Assembly: GCF_003047285.1 (NCBI RefSeq) | Contig: NZ_PZYX01000001.1 | Coordinates: forward strand, 610,277 to 674,276 | DNA length: 64,000 nucleotides | Reading direction: 5' to 3' | Source: Nocardioides allogilvus | GTDB taxonomy: Bacteria > Actinomycetota > Actinomycetes > Propionibacteriales > Nocardioidaceae | In this document: positions 34,223 to 43,364 of the stretch, in pieces | How the letters are laid out: each line of letters starts with the position of its first letter | How positions within the stretch are numbered: the stretch's first letter is position 1 | Notes under the pieces: generated by a model | Told to the model about the DNA's origin: nothing | Seen by the model: the letters and a program-made list of their open reading frames with translations, nothing else | Databases searched by the model: none | Position numbers and translations under genes: made by a program

Positions 34223-35488
34223 ATGATCCGCACTCTCGGCCGCTGTGTCGCGCCCGCCCTCCTCGCCGTCTGCCTGGCAGCTCCCGCCCTGGCCGCGTCC
34301 AACGGCCCGACGAGGGGCAACGACAACATCCAGGGCACCAGCGGGCGCGACCGGATCGTCTCGCTCAGCGGCAACGACAAGATCGCCAGCCGGGGCGGCA
34401 AGGACACCGTGCTGTCGGGACCCGGTCGCGACCGGGTCGACGCCGGTGGCGGCAGTGACATGGTCCAGGCCGGGCCCGGCAACGACACGATCGAGGGCGC
34501 CAACGGCCACGACCGCCTGGCCGGCAGCTCCGGCAACGACTCGATCTCGGGCGGCCTCGGCAACGACCGGCTGCTCGGTGCGGTCGGTCTCGACACGATC
34601 GACGGCGGCGACGGCAACGACACGATCCAGGGTCAGGGCAGCGACGACCGGCTGTTCGGCGGGTCCGGCGTGGACACGATCCTCGGTGCGGAGGGCAACG
34701 ACGCCATCGACGCCGGGATCGGCGACGACGTGGTCGACGGCGGCACCGGCAGCGACAGCATCCTGGGCGGGGACGGCAACGACGACCTCGACGGCAACGG
34801 TGACCACGACAGCATCGACGGCGGGACGGGCGACGACCACCTCGCCGGTGCGTCCGGCGACGACACCATCGCCGGGGGTGAGGGCAGCGAGCACATCAAC
34901 GGCGGCGACGGCAACGACGTCCTCGACGGCGGGCCCGGCGACGACGGGGTGGCGCCGGGCGCCAGCGGCACGGCCGAGATCAACGGCGGTGCGGGGAACG
35001 ACCGGCTCATCGGCGGTGAGGGCAACGACAAGCTGATCGGGCTCGACGGCGACGACCACCTCGACGCGGGTCCGGGCGACGACTACTCACTCAGCGCAGG
35101 TCCCGGCAACGACACGATCATCGACGGCGCCGGCAACGACCTCTACGTGAAGGGTGACGAGGGCGATGACGTCATCTTCCTCGGCCCCGGTGCCGACAGC
35201 GCCTTCTCCGAGCAGGGCAACGACACGATCTACCTCTACGACGACGGCTTCCGCGACGAGATCTACTGCGACGACTACGACGACATCGGCACCCCGGCCG
35301 AGGGCATGAACGACCGGGTCTTCTTCGTCGGGCGTCGCGACCCCCTCGACAAGGTGGTCGGTGACCGGAACACGTGCGAGGTCGTCGAGGTCATCCAGCA
35401 CCTGCCTGCCGGGTGGCCCTACGGTCCGGTCCCCGACGCGAGTGCGCGCGCGGCGTCCAGCCCGACCGCGGAGCGCCGCCTGTTCTGA
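34223..35488 (+). CDS. Secreted RTX-like calcium-binding repeat protein
   Basis: The 421-residue protein has a signal peptide (MIRTLGRCVAPALLAVCLAA, cleavage near ALAA). More than 20 imperfect nonapeptide repeats of the GGxGxDxhx kind follow (GGDGNDTIQGQGSDDRLFGG, GLGNDRLLGAVG), forming a parallel beta-roll that binds calcium. The last 110 residues are non-repetitive, acidic, with two cysteines (IYCDDYDD and RNTCEVVEV). Export is likely through Sec because of the N-terminal signal; no type I secretion genes are nearby. ATG at 34223 has AAGGA upstream. The enzymatic role is unknown. Confidence 0.85.
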   Translation: MIRTLGRCVAPALLAVCLAAPALAASNGPTRGNDNIQGTSGRDRIVSLSGNDKIASRGGKDTVLSGPGRDRVDAGGGSDMVQAGPGNDTIEGANGHDRLAGSSGNDSISGGLGNDRLLGAVGLDTIDGGDGNDTIQGQGSDDRLFGGSGVDTILGAEGNDAIDAGIGDDVVDGGTGSDSILGGDGNDDLDGNGDHDSIDGGTGDDHLAGASGDDTIAGGEGSEHINGGDGNDVLDGGPGDDGVAPGASGTAEINGGAGNDRLIGGEGNDKLIGLDGDDHLDAGPGDDYSLSAGPGNDTIIDGAGNDLYVKGDEGDDVIFLGPGADSAFSEQGNDTIYLYDDGFRDEIYCDDYDDIGTPAEGMNDRVFFVGRRDPLDKVVGDRNTCEVVEVIQHLPAGWPYGPVPDASARAASSPTAERRLF

Positions 35489-36811
35489 TCAGGCGGCGAA
35501 GAGCAGGTAGAGCCCGCCCACGGTGAAGCCGACCATGGCGACCAGCAGCGGGAGCTGACCCGTCAGCTGGTGGCGGGCCGGGAGCAGCCGGACGGCCCGG
35601 TCGTGGGCGGCGATCACGCCGAGCACGTGGCCTGCCACGACGGCCAGCACCTTGAGCCGGGCCAGGAACGTCGGGTGGTAGGACAGCCAGCGGTTCACGG
35701 TCAGGTCAGCGGTGCCCAGCAGGTTGTCGCCCCGGCTGAGCGGGTCGCTGAGCTGGATGATCGTGGTCTGGCCGTACTCCACGAGGTAGGCGAGGTAGTG
35801 GGCGATGATGTAGCCCACGATGATCGGCACGACCGAGTGCGCGAACAGGTCGGGCAGGGCGCTTCGCCGTACGCCGTCGCCGACGCCCGTCGTCATGGTG
35901 CCGAGCGCGAAGAGCAGCGCGATGCCGGCGCAGAAGGCCAGCAGCCCGAGGTTGTTGAGCAGGTCGGGGCTGATGGTCGTCGACTGGATGAACTGGACCC
36001 AGGGGCTGGAGTCCTTGAAGGAGTCGAACGCCGTGCTGCCGAACAGCACCGCCACGACCGCCACGAGCCCGGGCTTGGCCGGCAGGCTGTCGAGGTTGGC
36101 CAGGGGCGAGCGGATCAGCAGGCGGTCGTCGCGGTGGCCCCAGATCGAGAGCTTGGCGACGAGGGACGAGTAGACCTCGAAGGGATCGGCGTGCTCGTAG
36201 AACTTGTTGCCGAACAGGGCGCCGCCGATGAGCATGATCGCGAGGTAGGCCGCGCACCACAGCCGCACTGGTCCGATCTCGGTCGAGTGCGGATAGACGA
36301 GCTCGAGCCAGACGAAGGCGAACAGGCCGATCGCCGCCGGCCAGTAGCCCAGTCGCGCGGGGTAGGTGTAGAGGCCGACCGACGGGTCGCTGCCGGACGC
36401 CTTGGCGAGGAGCCAGTTGATCGTGCGGCTCGGGCTGATCGCCTTCCAGACGGGTCCGAACAGCAGCGACAGTGGCACGATCCCGACCCACACCAGGACG
36501 TAGAACACCCCGAGGAACGGGTTGATCAGGGTGTCCTGGCCGGCGATGGCGGCCCAGCCGACGTAGAGCAGGGCGAGCACGCCGAAGGCGCGCCACCCGG
36601 CACGCCACGGCGTCGAGGACGTCAGGGAGTCGAGCCACGCGGGCGCCGTACGACCGCTCGTCGCCTCGTCGTAGCGCGGCTTGCGCCAGGCGACGGCCAG
36701 CACGGTGAAGGAGACGACCAGGGCCGCGACAGCGCCGGCGATCGCCAGCTCGAGCGGGATCGGCAGGTCCTTGGCGCCGCCGATGCCGTGGGCCAGGAGC
36801 TTGTCGCCCAC
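35489..36811 (-). CDS. Polytopic membrane protein, uncharacterised
   Basis: The 440-residue protein has about ten hydrophobic segments, with conserved-looking loops WKAISPSRTINWLLAK, YTYPARLGYWPA and FEVYSSLVAKLSIWG. I do not recognise a functional motif. Databases sometimes name related actinobacterial proteins after fenitrothion hydrolase, which I consider unproven. It is the second gene after a cupredoxin-like lipoprotein with one base between stop and start (lipoprotein stop 36813, this start 36811), so the two form a unit that suggests a copper- or redox-related membrane complex. Confidence 0.7.
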   Translation of the reverse strand: MGDKLLAHGIGGAKDLPIPLELAIAGAVAALVVSFTVLAVAWRKPRYDEATSGRTAPAWLDSLTSSTPWRAGWRAFGVLALLYVGWAAIAGQDTLINPFLGVFYVLVWVGIVPLSLLFGPVWKAISPSRTINWLLAKASGSDPSVGLYTYPARLGYWPAAIGLFAFVWLELVYPHSTEIGPVRLWCAAYLAIMLIGGALFGNKFYEHADPFEVYSSLVAKLSIWGHRDDRLLIRSPLANLDSLPAKPGLVAVVAVLFGSTAFDSFKDSSPWVQFIQSTTISPDLLNNLGLLAFCAGIALLFALGTMTTGVGDGVRRSALPDLFAHSVVPIIVGYIIAHYLAYLVEYGQTTIIQLSDPLSRGDNLLGTADLTVNRWLSYHPTFLARLKVLAVVAGHVLGVIAAHDRAVRLLPARHQLTGQLPLLVAMVGFTVGGLYLLFAA

Positions 36812-36812
36812 C

Positions 36813-37271
36813 TCAGCGGACTTCGAGCTGGACGATCACCAGGTCGAGCGTGTGCGACTCGACGTCGACCAGACCCGGCTGGTCGATGGTCAACGGCAGG
36901 TCGGTGGTGCCGGCCTCGTAGCTGAGCTCCTGCTCCGGGGTGGAGTGCACGTGGATCTCGCCGGGGGCGTCGGAGGTGACCCGCAGGACGATCTCCTCGC
37001 CGACCGCGGCATCCACGCGCTCGCCGTTGGGTTCCACGGTGTCGCCGGAGACCGTGATCTCGATGACCTGCGCGGTGGGTGCCTCGGGCGACCCGGTGTC
37101 CGACGGGGTCTCGGTCGACTCCGGTGAGGTCGTCTCGCCGACCGGGCCGGTCGGGTCGGCGTCCTCGGAGCAGCCGCTCAGCACGAGGCCGAGGCCGATC
37201 GTGAGGGCTGCGGCCAGGAGGGCCGGGCGGGTGGATCGGCGGCGCCGGGTGGTCGGCATGGTGCGGGGCAT
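36813..37271 (-). CDS. Lipoprotein with cupredoxin-like fold
   Basis: The 152-residue protein has a lipobox LSGCSED at the end of a basic signal sequence, a Thr/Ser/Pro-rich linker (TTSPESTETPSDTGSP), then a beta-sandwich of cupredoxin type (QVIEITVSGDTVEPNGERVD, EIVLRVTSDAPGEIHVHS). The histidine pair in IHVHSTPEQEL could be a metal site; the full copper-ligand set (His/Cys/His/Met) is not visible. ATG at 37271 has GAGGAG eight bases upstream. It is divergent from the wax-ester-synthase-like gene and precedes the polytopic membrane protein. Confidence 0.78.
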   Translation of the reverse strand: MPRTMPTTRRRRSTRPALLAAALTIGLGLVLSGCSEDADPTGPVGETTSPESTETPSDTGSPEAPTAQVIEITVSGDTVEPNGERVDAAVGEEIVLRVTSDAPGEIHVHSTPEQELSYEAGTTDLPLTIDQPGLVDVESHTLDLVIVQLEVR

Positions 37272-37385
37272 GTGGACTACTCCTCGTATGACTGCGGTTC
37301 CTCTGCCACAATCCCACGCGGAGCAAGAGAGTGGTGCCCGGGGTGTGTCAGCCTGTGGTGGCCGCCACCGACACGAAGGGCACAC

Positions 37386-38843
37386 ATGAGCGAGCGTTTG
37401 CGACCCCGGGACCTGGCATTCCTGGCCACCGAGTCCTCGCGGACGCCGATGCACAACGCGACCGTCGAGATCTTCGATCCGGGCGAGTCCGGGTTCGACT
37501 ACGCGCGCCTCGTGGAGCTGATCGCCGACCGCATCGCCTTCGTCCCGCGCTACCGCCAGCGCCTGCAGTGGGTGCCCGGCCGGCTGGCGACGCCGGTGTG
37601 GGTGGACGACCCCGAGTTCGAGCTGAGCTACCACGTCCGCCGCTCGGCGCTGCCGCGTCCCGGCGGCCACGACCAGCTGCGCGAGCTCGTCGCCCGCATC
37701 GCCTCGCGTCCCCTCGACCGGTCCCGGCCGCTGTGGGAGACCTACTTCGTCGAGGGCCTCGCCGGTGGCCGGGTCGCGGTGCTCACCAAGAGCCACCAGA
37801 TCCTGGTCGACGGCCGGGAGACCGTCGACATCGGCCAGGTGCTCCTCGACACCGAGCCCGACCGCCCCGAGCTCGGGCACGACGAGTGGCACCCGCGCGG
37901 CCGCCCCGACGCGCTGTCGCTCACGCTGGGCGCCATCACGGACTCGATCGAGCGTCCCTCGACCCTGGTCAAGACGGTCCAGGCCAACACCCAGTCCATC
38001 GTGCGTACGGCGAGCTCCGCCCGCCACCGCGCCAGTGACGTCGCAGGGGCGCTGGCCGGGCGCAAGCCCGTCGCCTCCTCGCCGATCAACGGGCCGCTCT
38101 CGCGGCAGCGCCGGTTCCTCACGATCCACACGCAGCTCGACGACTACAAGCGGATCAGGCGCGTCCACGGCGGCACCATCAACGACGTCATCCTCGCGAC
38201 CCTGACCGGTGGCCTGCGGGGCTGGCTGATGACGCGCACCGAGTCGATGGCCGGCCTGAAGACGATCAAGGCCATCGTGCCGATGTCGGTGATCGACGAC
38301 GAGCTCGAGCCGACATCCCTCGGCACCCAGGTCGCCGGCCACCTCGTCAACCTGCCCATCTCCGAGCCGTCGCCCGTGGTGCGGCTGCACCAGGTCAGCT
38401 ACAGCTTCCAGGCCCACAAGGAGACCGGGCGCGGGGTGGGCGCCGAGCGTCTCGCCGGGATCGCCGGCTTCGCACCGACGACCTTCCACGCGCTCGGTTC
38501 GCGGGTGGCGGCCGACGAGCTGCGCCGCGGCTTCCACCTCTCGGTGACCAACGTGCCGGGACCGCAGTTCCCGCTCTACGCCGGTGGCGCGACGATGCTG
38601 GAGACCTATCCCGTGCACCCGCTGCTGCCCGAGCACGCGCTGGCCGTCGGGGTGACCTCCTACAACGGCAGCGTCTTCTACGGCATCACCGCCGACCGCG
38701 ACGCCCTGCCCGACGTCGACACCCTCGGCCAGTGCATCGTCGAGGCGCTCGACGAGCTGACGGAGTCCGCCAGCGAGAGCCGCCAGCGGGCGCCGCGGGG
38801 CCGGAAGAAGACCACCACTCCGACCAGGACGGACCAGTCGTGA
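37386..38843 (+). CDS. Wax-ester synthase/diacylglycerol acyltransferase-like protein with altered active site
   Basis: The 485-residue protein has the WS/DGAT fold: LRPRDLAFLATESSRTPMH at the N-terminus, RPLWETYFVEGLAGG, a second-half motif GGTINDVILATLTGGLRGWL and SVTNVPGPQFPLYAGG. The catalytic HHxxxDG motif reads S-H-Q-I-L-V-D-G (H137, Q138, D142, G143), so the second histidine, thought to be the general base, is Gln. Activity is therefore uncertain. Bona fide enzymes make triacylglycerol or wax esters at the membrane. GTGA/ATGA-type overlaps link it to the following genes. Confidence 0.85.
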   Translation: MSERLRPRDLAFLATESSRTPMHNATVEIFDPGESGFDYARLVELIADRIAFVPRYRQRLQWVPGRLATPVWVDDPEFELSYHVRRSALPRPGGHDQLRELVARIASRPLDRSRPLWETYFVEGLAGGRVAVLTKSHQILVDGRETVDIGQVLLDTEPDRPELGHDEWHPRGRPDALSLTLGAITDSIERPSTLVKTVQANTQSIVRTASSARHRASDVAGALAGRKPVASSPINGPLSRQRRFLTIHTQLDDYKRIRRVHGGTINDVILATLTGGLRGWLMTRTESMAGLKTIKAIVPMSVIDDELEPTSLGTQVAGHLVNLPISEPSPVVRLHQVSYSFQAHKETGRGVGAERLAGIAGFAPTTFHALGSRVAADELRRGFHLSVTNVPGPQFPLYAGGATMLETYPVHPLLPEHALAVGVTSYNGSVFYGITADRDALPDVDTLGQCIVEALDELTESASESRQRAPRGRKKTTTPTRTDQS

Positions 38844-39172
38844 GGGTCTACCTCCCGCTGACGCTGGCCTCCCTCGCCGAGGCCCACGACGCCGGCGTCG
38901 TGCCCGCCGACGTCGAGAAGGTCGTCGCCGAGGACGAGTCGGAGGAGGCGGAGTACGCCGCCTTGATGACCGCCGCCGACGCGTCCGCCGCGCTCGGCAC
39001 CGGCTCGGGTCGGCGCGTCGTGCTCGCGGCCGACGTGGTCGATGCGGCGGGCGCCGTACCCCGCAAGAGCTGGGCGGCGGTGCACGTCGACACCGAGGAC
39101 GACGCCGACCCCGACGACGACCTCGCGTGGTACGGCATCCAGGAAATTTCGGACGTGCTGGCAGGTCGCTAA
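38840..39172 (+). CDS. Small actinobacterial protein (DUF6912-like)
   Basis: The 110-residue protein begins MRVYLPLTLASLAEAH and has an acidic middle and C-terminus with VDTEDDADPDDDLAWYGIQE. Proteins starting MRVYLP of this size are common in actinobacteria; I believe the family is DUF6912. No enzyme motif is visible. It overlaps the preceding gene by four bases and precedes pruA by nine. Confidence 0.65.
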   Translation: MRVYLPLTLASLAEAHDAGVVPADVEKVVAEDESEEAEYAALMTAADASAALGTGSGRRVVLAADVVDAAGAVPRKSWAAVHVDTEDDADPDDDLAWYGIQEISDVLAGR

Positions 39173-39181
39173 GGTCGGTTC

Positions 39182-40812
<1,631 letters not shown>

Positions 40813-40816
<4 letters not shown>

Positions 40817-40944
40817 CCGCTCTGCACATGGGGTCGCTGCACCCCTTCGAACAGGCGCTGACGCTGGTGCTGGCGTTCGGCCCGTTCGTGCTGCTCGGCC
40901 TCGTGGTCTGGCACCGACGACGCCACGACGGCGCGGACGGCTGA
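40813..40944 (+). CDS. Very small membrane protein (43 residues)
   Basis: The protein reads MTALHMGSLHPFEQALTLVL then AFGPFVLLGLVVWHRRRHDG and ADG. It has one hydrophobic helix with a basic cytoplasmic end. GTG at 40813 overlaps the pruA stop (GTGA). It has no known function; translational coupling and clean helix topology argue that it is real. Confidence 0.6.
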
Positions 40945-40949
40945 CGGTC

Positions 40950-42206
40950 GTGCGGGCGCCTCGCCTGTACGTCGCTGTGCTGGCCGTCGCCCTCGTGGCG
41001 GCGGCCGGCTGCAGTGCTGAGGTGGACGGCGTTCCTCCCGACGGGGTGGCCCCCAGCGCGGAGCCGACGTCCGTGGCGTCGGGCTCGAAAGCCTGGGTCG
41101 CAGACGTGCGGGTGCGGCCCAACTGGATCGGGCGCGACGCGCCGTGGATCTGGGAGTACAGCGACGACGTCGTGGTGATCGCGCCGCGCGGGCTGGTCGC
41201 GCTCGACCAGGAGACGGGCGCGGAGGTGTGGCGCCTGCCGCTCGGGGGTCAGGTGTGCGGGGCGACTCCGGTGCCCTCGAAGCTCGGACTCGTGGCCATC
41301 ACCGTCGGTCGTTGCGAGCCGGCCGGCCGACCCACACGCGCCGGGATGTCGGTCCTGACCGGAGAGCCGGCCACCGCGCGCCGTACGACCGTGAAGGCCG
41401 TGGACCTGGAGAGCGCTTCCGTCGTCTGGGAGCGGCCGTTTCCCGGGGCACCGACGCTCGAGGTCGGCGGAGAGGCGCTGCTCGTCGCGGGGCGCTGCAG
41501 TGCGCGTCGCTTCGACCTCGGCACCGGAGCGCCGCTCGGCCCGCTCGCGGCCGGCTGCGACAACCAGGTGCTGGTGCGCGACGGCGTGGTCGTCGTCTCG
41601 AGCGCAGGCGGCGGGCCTCCCTGGCGCGCCGTCGAGGTCACGTCGGGGGAGACCGTCGCCGAGGTGACGGTGTCCGACCCGTTCAACCCGCTCAGGATCC
41701 TGGCGGGCCAGCCGCTGACCGTGCTGGCCGCGGACACCGCCGACGGGCGGTCGGCCGTGGTCAGGCTCGAGCCCGACGGCGTGCGCGAGCTCGCCGATGT
41801 CTCCACGGAGGCGCAGGACGCCTTCGTCACCGCCACGGACGAGTCGGTCGTGCTGGCGGGGGAGGCCTGGCCCGGCGCCACCGAGCTCTCCCTGGACGAC
41901 GGCTCGACCCTGGGTGGGTTCCCGGGCGTCGGCGCCGAGCGGTGGATCCCGTTCGCCCGCCTGGACGGCGGGGTGCTCGGGTTCGAGGGCACCCAGGAGG
42001 GCCTGAACGCAGGCCGCGGGAGGCTCACGCTGCGCTCGCTCCGCGACGATTCGCTCACCGAGCTCGACTCAGAGGTGTTCCTGAACGACACCAACCTGGC
42101 TGTCGCAGCACCCAAGGCAGTCGTCATCGACGACGTCCTGCTGATGCCGAGCCACGGGAACGGCGGAGTGCTGGCCCATCGCCTCACGCTGCCTGCGGTT
42201 TCGTGA
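40950..42206 (+). CDS. Lipoprotein with PQQ-like beta-propeller
   Basis: The 418-residue protein has a signal sequence (VRAPRLYVAVLAVALVAAAG) with lipobox AAAGCSAEV, then propeller-like repeats such as GLVALDQETGAEVWRLPLGG, TTVKAVDLESASVVWERPF and RFDLGTGAPLG, which are BamB/PQQ-type blade patterns. The role is probably extracytoplasmic scaffold or binding, without clear enzyme residues. It follows the 43-residue gene by five bases. Its last residues (AVS) and stop are supplied by the inverted-repeat element at 42197-42277. Confidence 0.75.
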   Translation: MRAPRLYVAVLAVALVAAAGCSAEVDGVPPDGVAPSAEPTSVASGSKAWVADVRVRPNWIGRDAPWIWEYSDDVVVIAPRGLVALDQETGAEVWRLPLGGQVCGATPVPSKLGLVAITVGRCEPAGRPTRAGMSVLTGEPATARRTTVKAVDLESASVVWERPFPGAPTLEVGGEALLVAGRCSARRFDLGTGAPLGPLAAGCDNQVLVRDGVVVVSSAGGGPPWRAVEVTSGETVAEVTVSDPFNPLRILAGQPLTVLAADTADGRSAVVRLEPDGVRELADVSTEAQDAFVTATDESVVLAGEAWPGATELSLDDGSTLGGFPGVGAERWIPFARLDGGVLGFEGTQEGLNAGRGRLTLRSLRDDSLTELDSEVFLNDTNLAVAAPKAVVIDDVLLMPSHGNGGVLAHRLTLPAVS

Positions 42207-42277
42207 CGAGCCTTCGGCCCTCCTCAACCTCCGAGGGTCGGCGGTTGAGGAGGTCGCGCAGCGACCGTCACGAAACC
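42197..42277. repeat. Type B inverted-repeat element between converging genes
   Basis: The left arm GGTTTCGTGACGAGCCTTCG, continuing to CCTCCTCAACC, spans 42197-42229. The right arm GGTTGAGGAGGTCGCGCAGC, continuing to GACCGTCACGAAACC, spans 42243-42277, with a 13-base centre. The outer TTTCGTGA of each arm forms the stop of the gene entering from that side: TGA at 42204-42206 (plus) and at 42270-42268 (minus). It can also act as a terminator. Confidence 0.85.
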
Positions 42278-42756
42278 CCGAGCCACCTCAGGCCGACCTT
42301 GTTCTCGGCGCGCAGTGCCTTGGCGAGCAGGCCGGCGATGAGGTCCTCGACCTTGCCGCCGACGAAGGGGATGTTGACCTTCACGGTGAGCGCCACAGTC
42401 TCGACCACGTCGTCACCGACCTGGGCGAGGTCGAAGGTGCCCGACATGTCGCCCGGCTTGCCGGGGATCGTCACCCGGACGTCGGCGTGGGTGTCGCTGG
42501 TCCACGTCTCCTCCTGAACGATCGCGATCTCGTCGCCGACGAGCTTGCGCGCGAAGGAAGGGATCTGCTCGGTCCCGTGGACGATCTCGACGCGGGCGGT
42601 GCTGCCGGCGCCGACGCCGTCGAGCTCGGCCGAGCTGCGCACCGCGCGCTGGTAGGTCGCGACCTCCTCGCGGAACGCCGGGTCGGCGTACATCGCGAGC
42701 ACCTGCTCGATGGTGGTGCCGGGGTAGGTCAGCTTCTCGGAGATGTTCTTCGACAT
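42268..42756 (-). CDS. DUF2505 (SRPBCC-like) protein, paralog 1
   Basis: The 162-residue protein has the START/SRPBCC-type pattern: LTYPGTTIEQVLAMYADPAF at the N-terminus, then IPSFARKLVGDEIAIVQEET and TVKVNIPFVGGKVEDLIAGL at the C-terminal helix. The DUF2505 family is actinobacterial, with no known ligand. It is 35-40% similar by eye to the next gene upstream and one base from it, so the two arose by tandem duplication. The stop is within the repeat element. Confidence 0.8.
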   Translation of the reverse strand: MSKNISEKLTYPGTTIEQVLAMYADPAFREEVATYQRAVRSSAELDGVGAGSTARVEIVHGTEQIPSFARKLVGDEIAIVQEETWTSDTHADVRVTIPGKPGDMSGTFDLAQVGDDVVETVALTVKVNIPFVGGKVEDLIAGLLAKALRAENKVGLRWLGVS

Positions 42757-42757
42757 G

Positions 42758-43228
42758 TCAGCGCTCACCGGCCAGCCAGGCGGTGCCGACGACGTGCTCG
42801 CCGTCCCAGCCCTCCTTGAGCTTGGTGGCGATGAGGCCCTCGAGCTTGCCGCCGACCAGCGGGATCTTGGCCTTGGCCTCGCCGTCGAAGCTGTCGAGCG
42901 TGCCGTCACCGTCGGCCGTCAGGGTGCGGACGCCGCTGATCGAGCCGGGGGTTCCCGGGATCGTGATCGAGAAGTCCGCCGAGTCGGAGCCGTTCCACGC
43001 CTCGGCCTGGATGACCCGGCTGTCGTCGCCGACGATCTTGCGGGCGAAGCCCGGCAGGTCCGTGTTGGGCTGCTGCATCTCGAGGGTGATGGTCCCGCCG
43101 TCCACGGAGACGTCGACCGAGGTCACTCCCTGGGCCAGCGCTGCCTTCTCGCGGAAGGCCGGGTCCGTGAGCATGGCGTAGACGTCGTCGACCGGCGCGT
43201 CGTACCTGACTGAGTGGGTGAGCTTCAT
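42758..43228 (-). CDS. DUF2505 (SRPBCC-like) protein, paralog 2
   Basis: The 156-residue protein reads LTHSVRYDAPVDDVYAMLTD, DLPGFARKIVGDDSRVIQAE and EAKAKIPLVGGKLEGLIATK, matching the first paralog motif by motif. ATG at 43228 (MKLTHSV) is preferred because the family begins there; in-frame ATG (43237) and GTG (43243) are also possible. It is divergent from the glutamate dehydrogenase gene. Confidence 0.8.
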   Translation of the reverse strand: MKLTHSVRYDAPVDDVYAMLTDPAFREKAALAQGVTSVDVSVDGGTITLEMQQPNTDLPGFARKIVGDDSRVIQAEAWNGSDSADFSITIPGTPGSISGVRTLTADGDGTLDSFDGEAKAKIPLVGGKLEGLIATKLKEGWDGEHVVGTAWLAGER

Positions 43229-43294
43229 GGGCGACATCTTCACGGCAATCGCCGGTCTTGACCAGCATGTCCGTCAGCGCGTCCGTCGGCTCTT

Positions 43295-43309
43295 GGTCAC
43301 GATGTGACC
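43295..43309. promoter_or_regulatory. Inverted repeat GGTCAC-GAT-GTGACC
   Basis: Two perfect 6-base arms separated by three bases, in the divergent region between the DUF2505 pair and the glutamate dehydrogenase gene, about 43 bases before the -10 of the latter. It could be an operator; no regulator is assigned. Confidence 0.35.
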
Positions 43310-43364
43310 GGCCAGTACGCGCCCGTGTTGTGTGCGTCACAAGCGGGCCCCTAGGGTCGGGGGT

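Noticed and set aside
34223..35488. The repetitive DNA of the RTX-like gene as a CRISPR or satellite array
   Set aside because: The period is protein-level (about 27 bases with degenerate codons) and the frame stays open across it.
36813..38636. Long minus-strand open frame of about 600 codons covering the wax-ester-synthase-like gene
   Set aside because: Only its last 153 codons (the cupredoxin-like lipoprotein) have coding character; the rest is the shadow of the plus-strand gene in GC-rich DNA.
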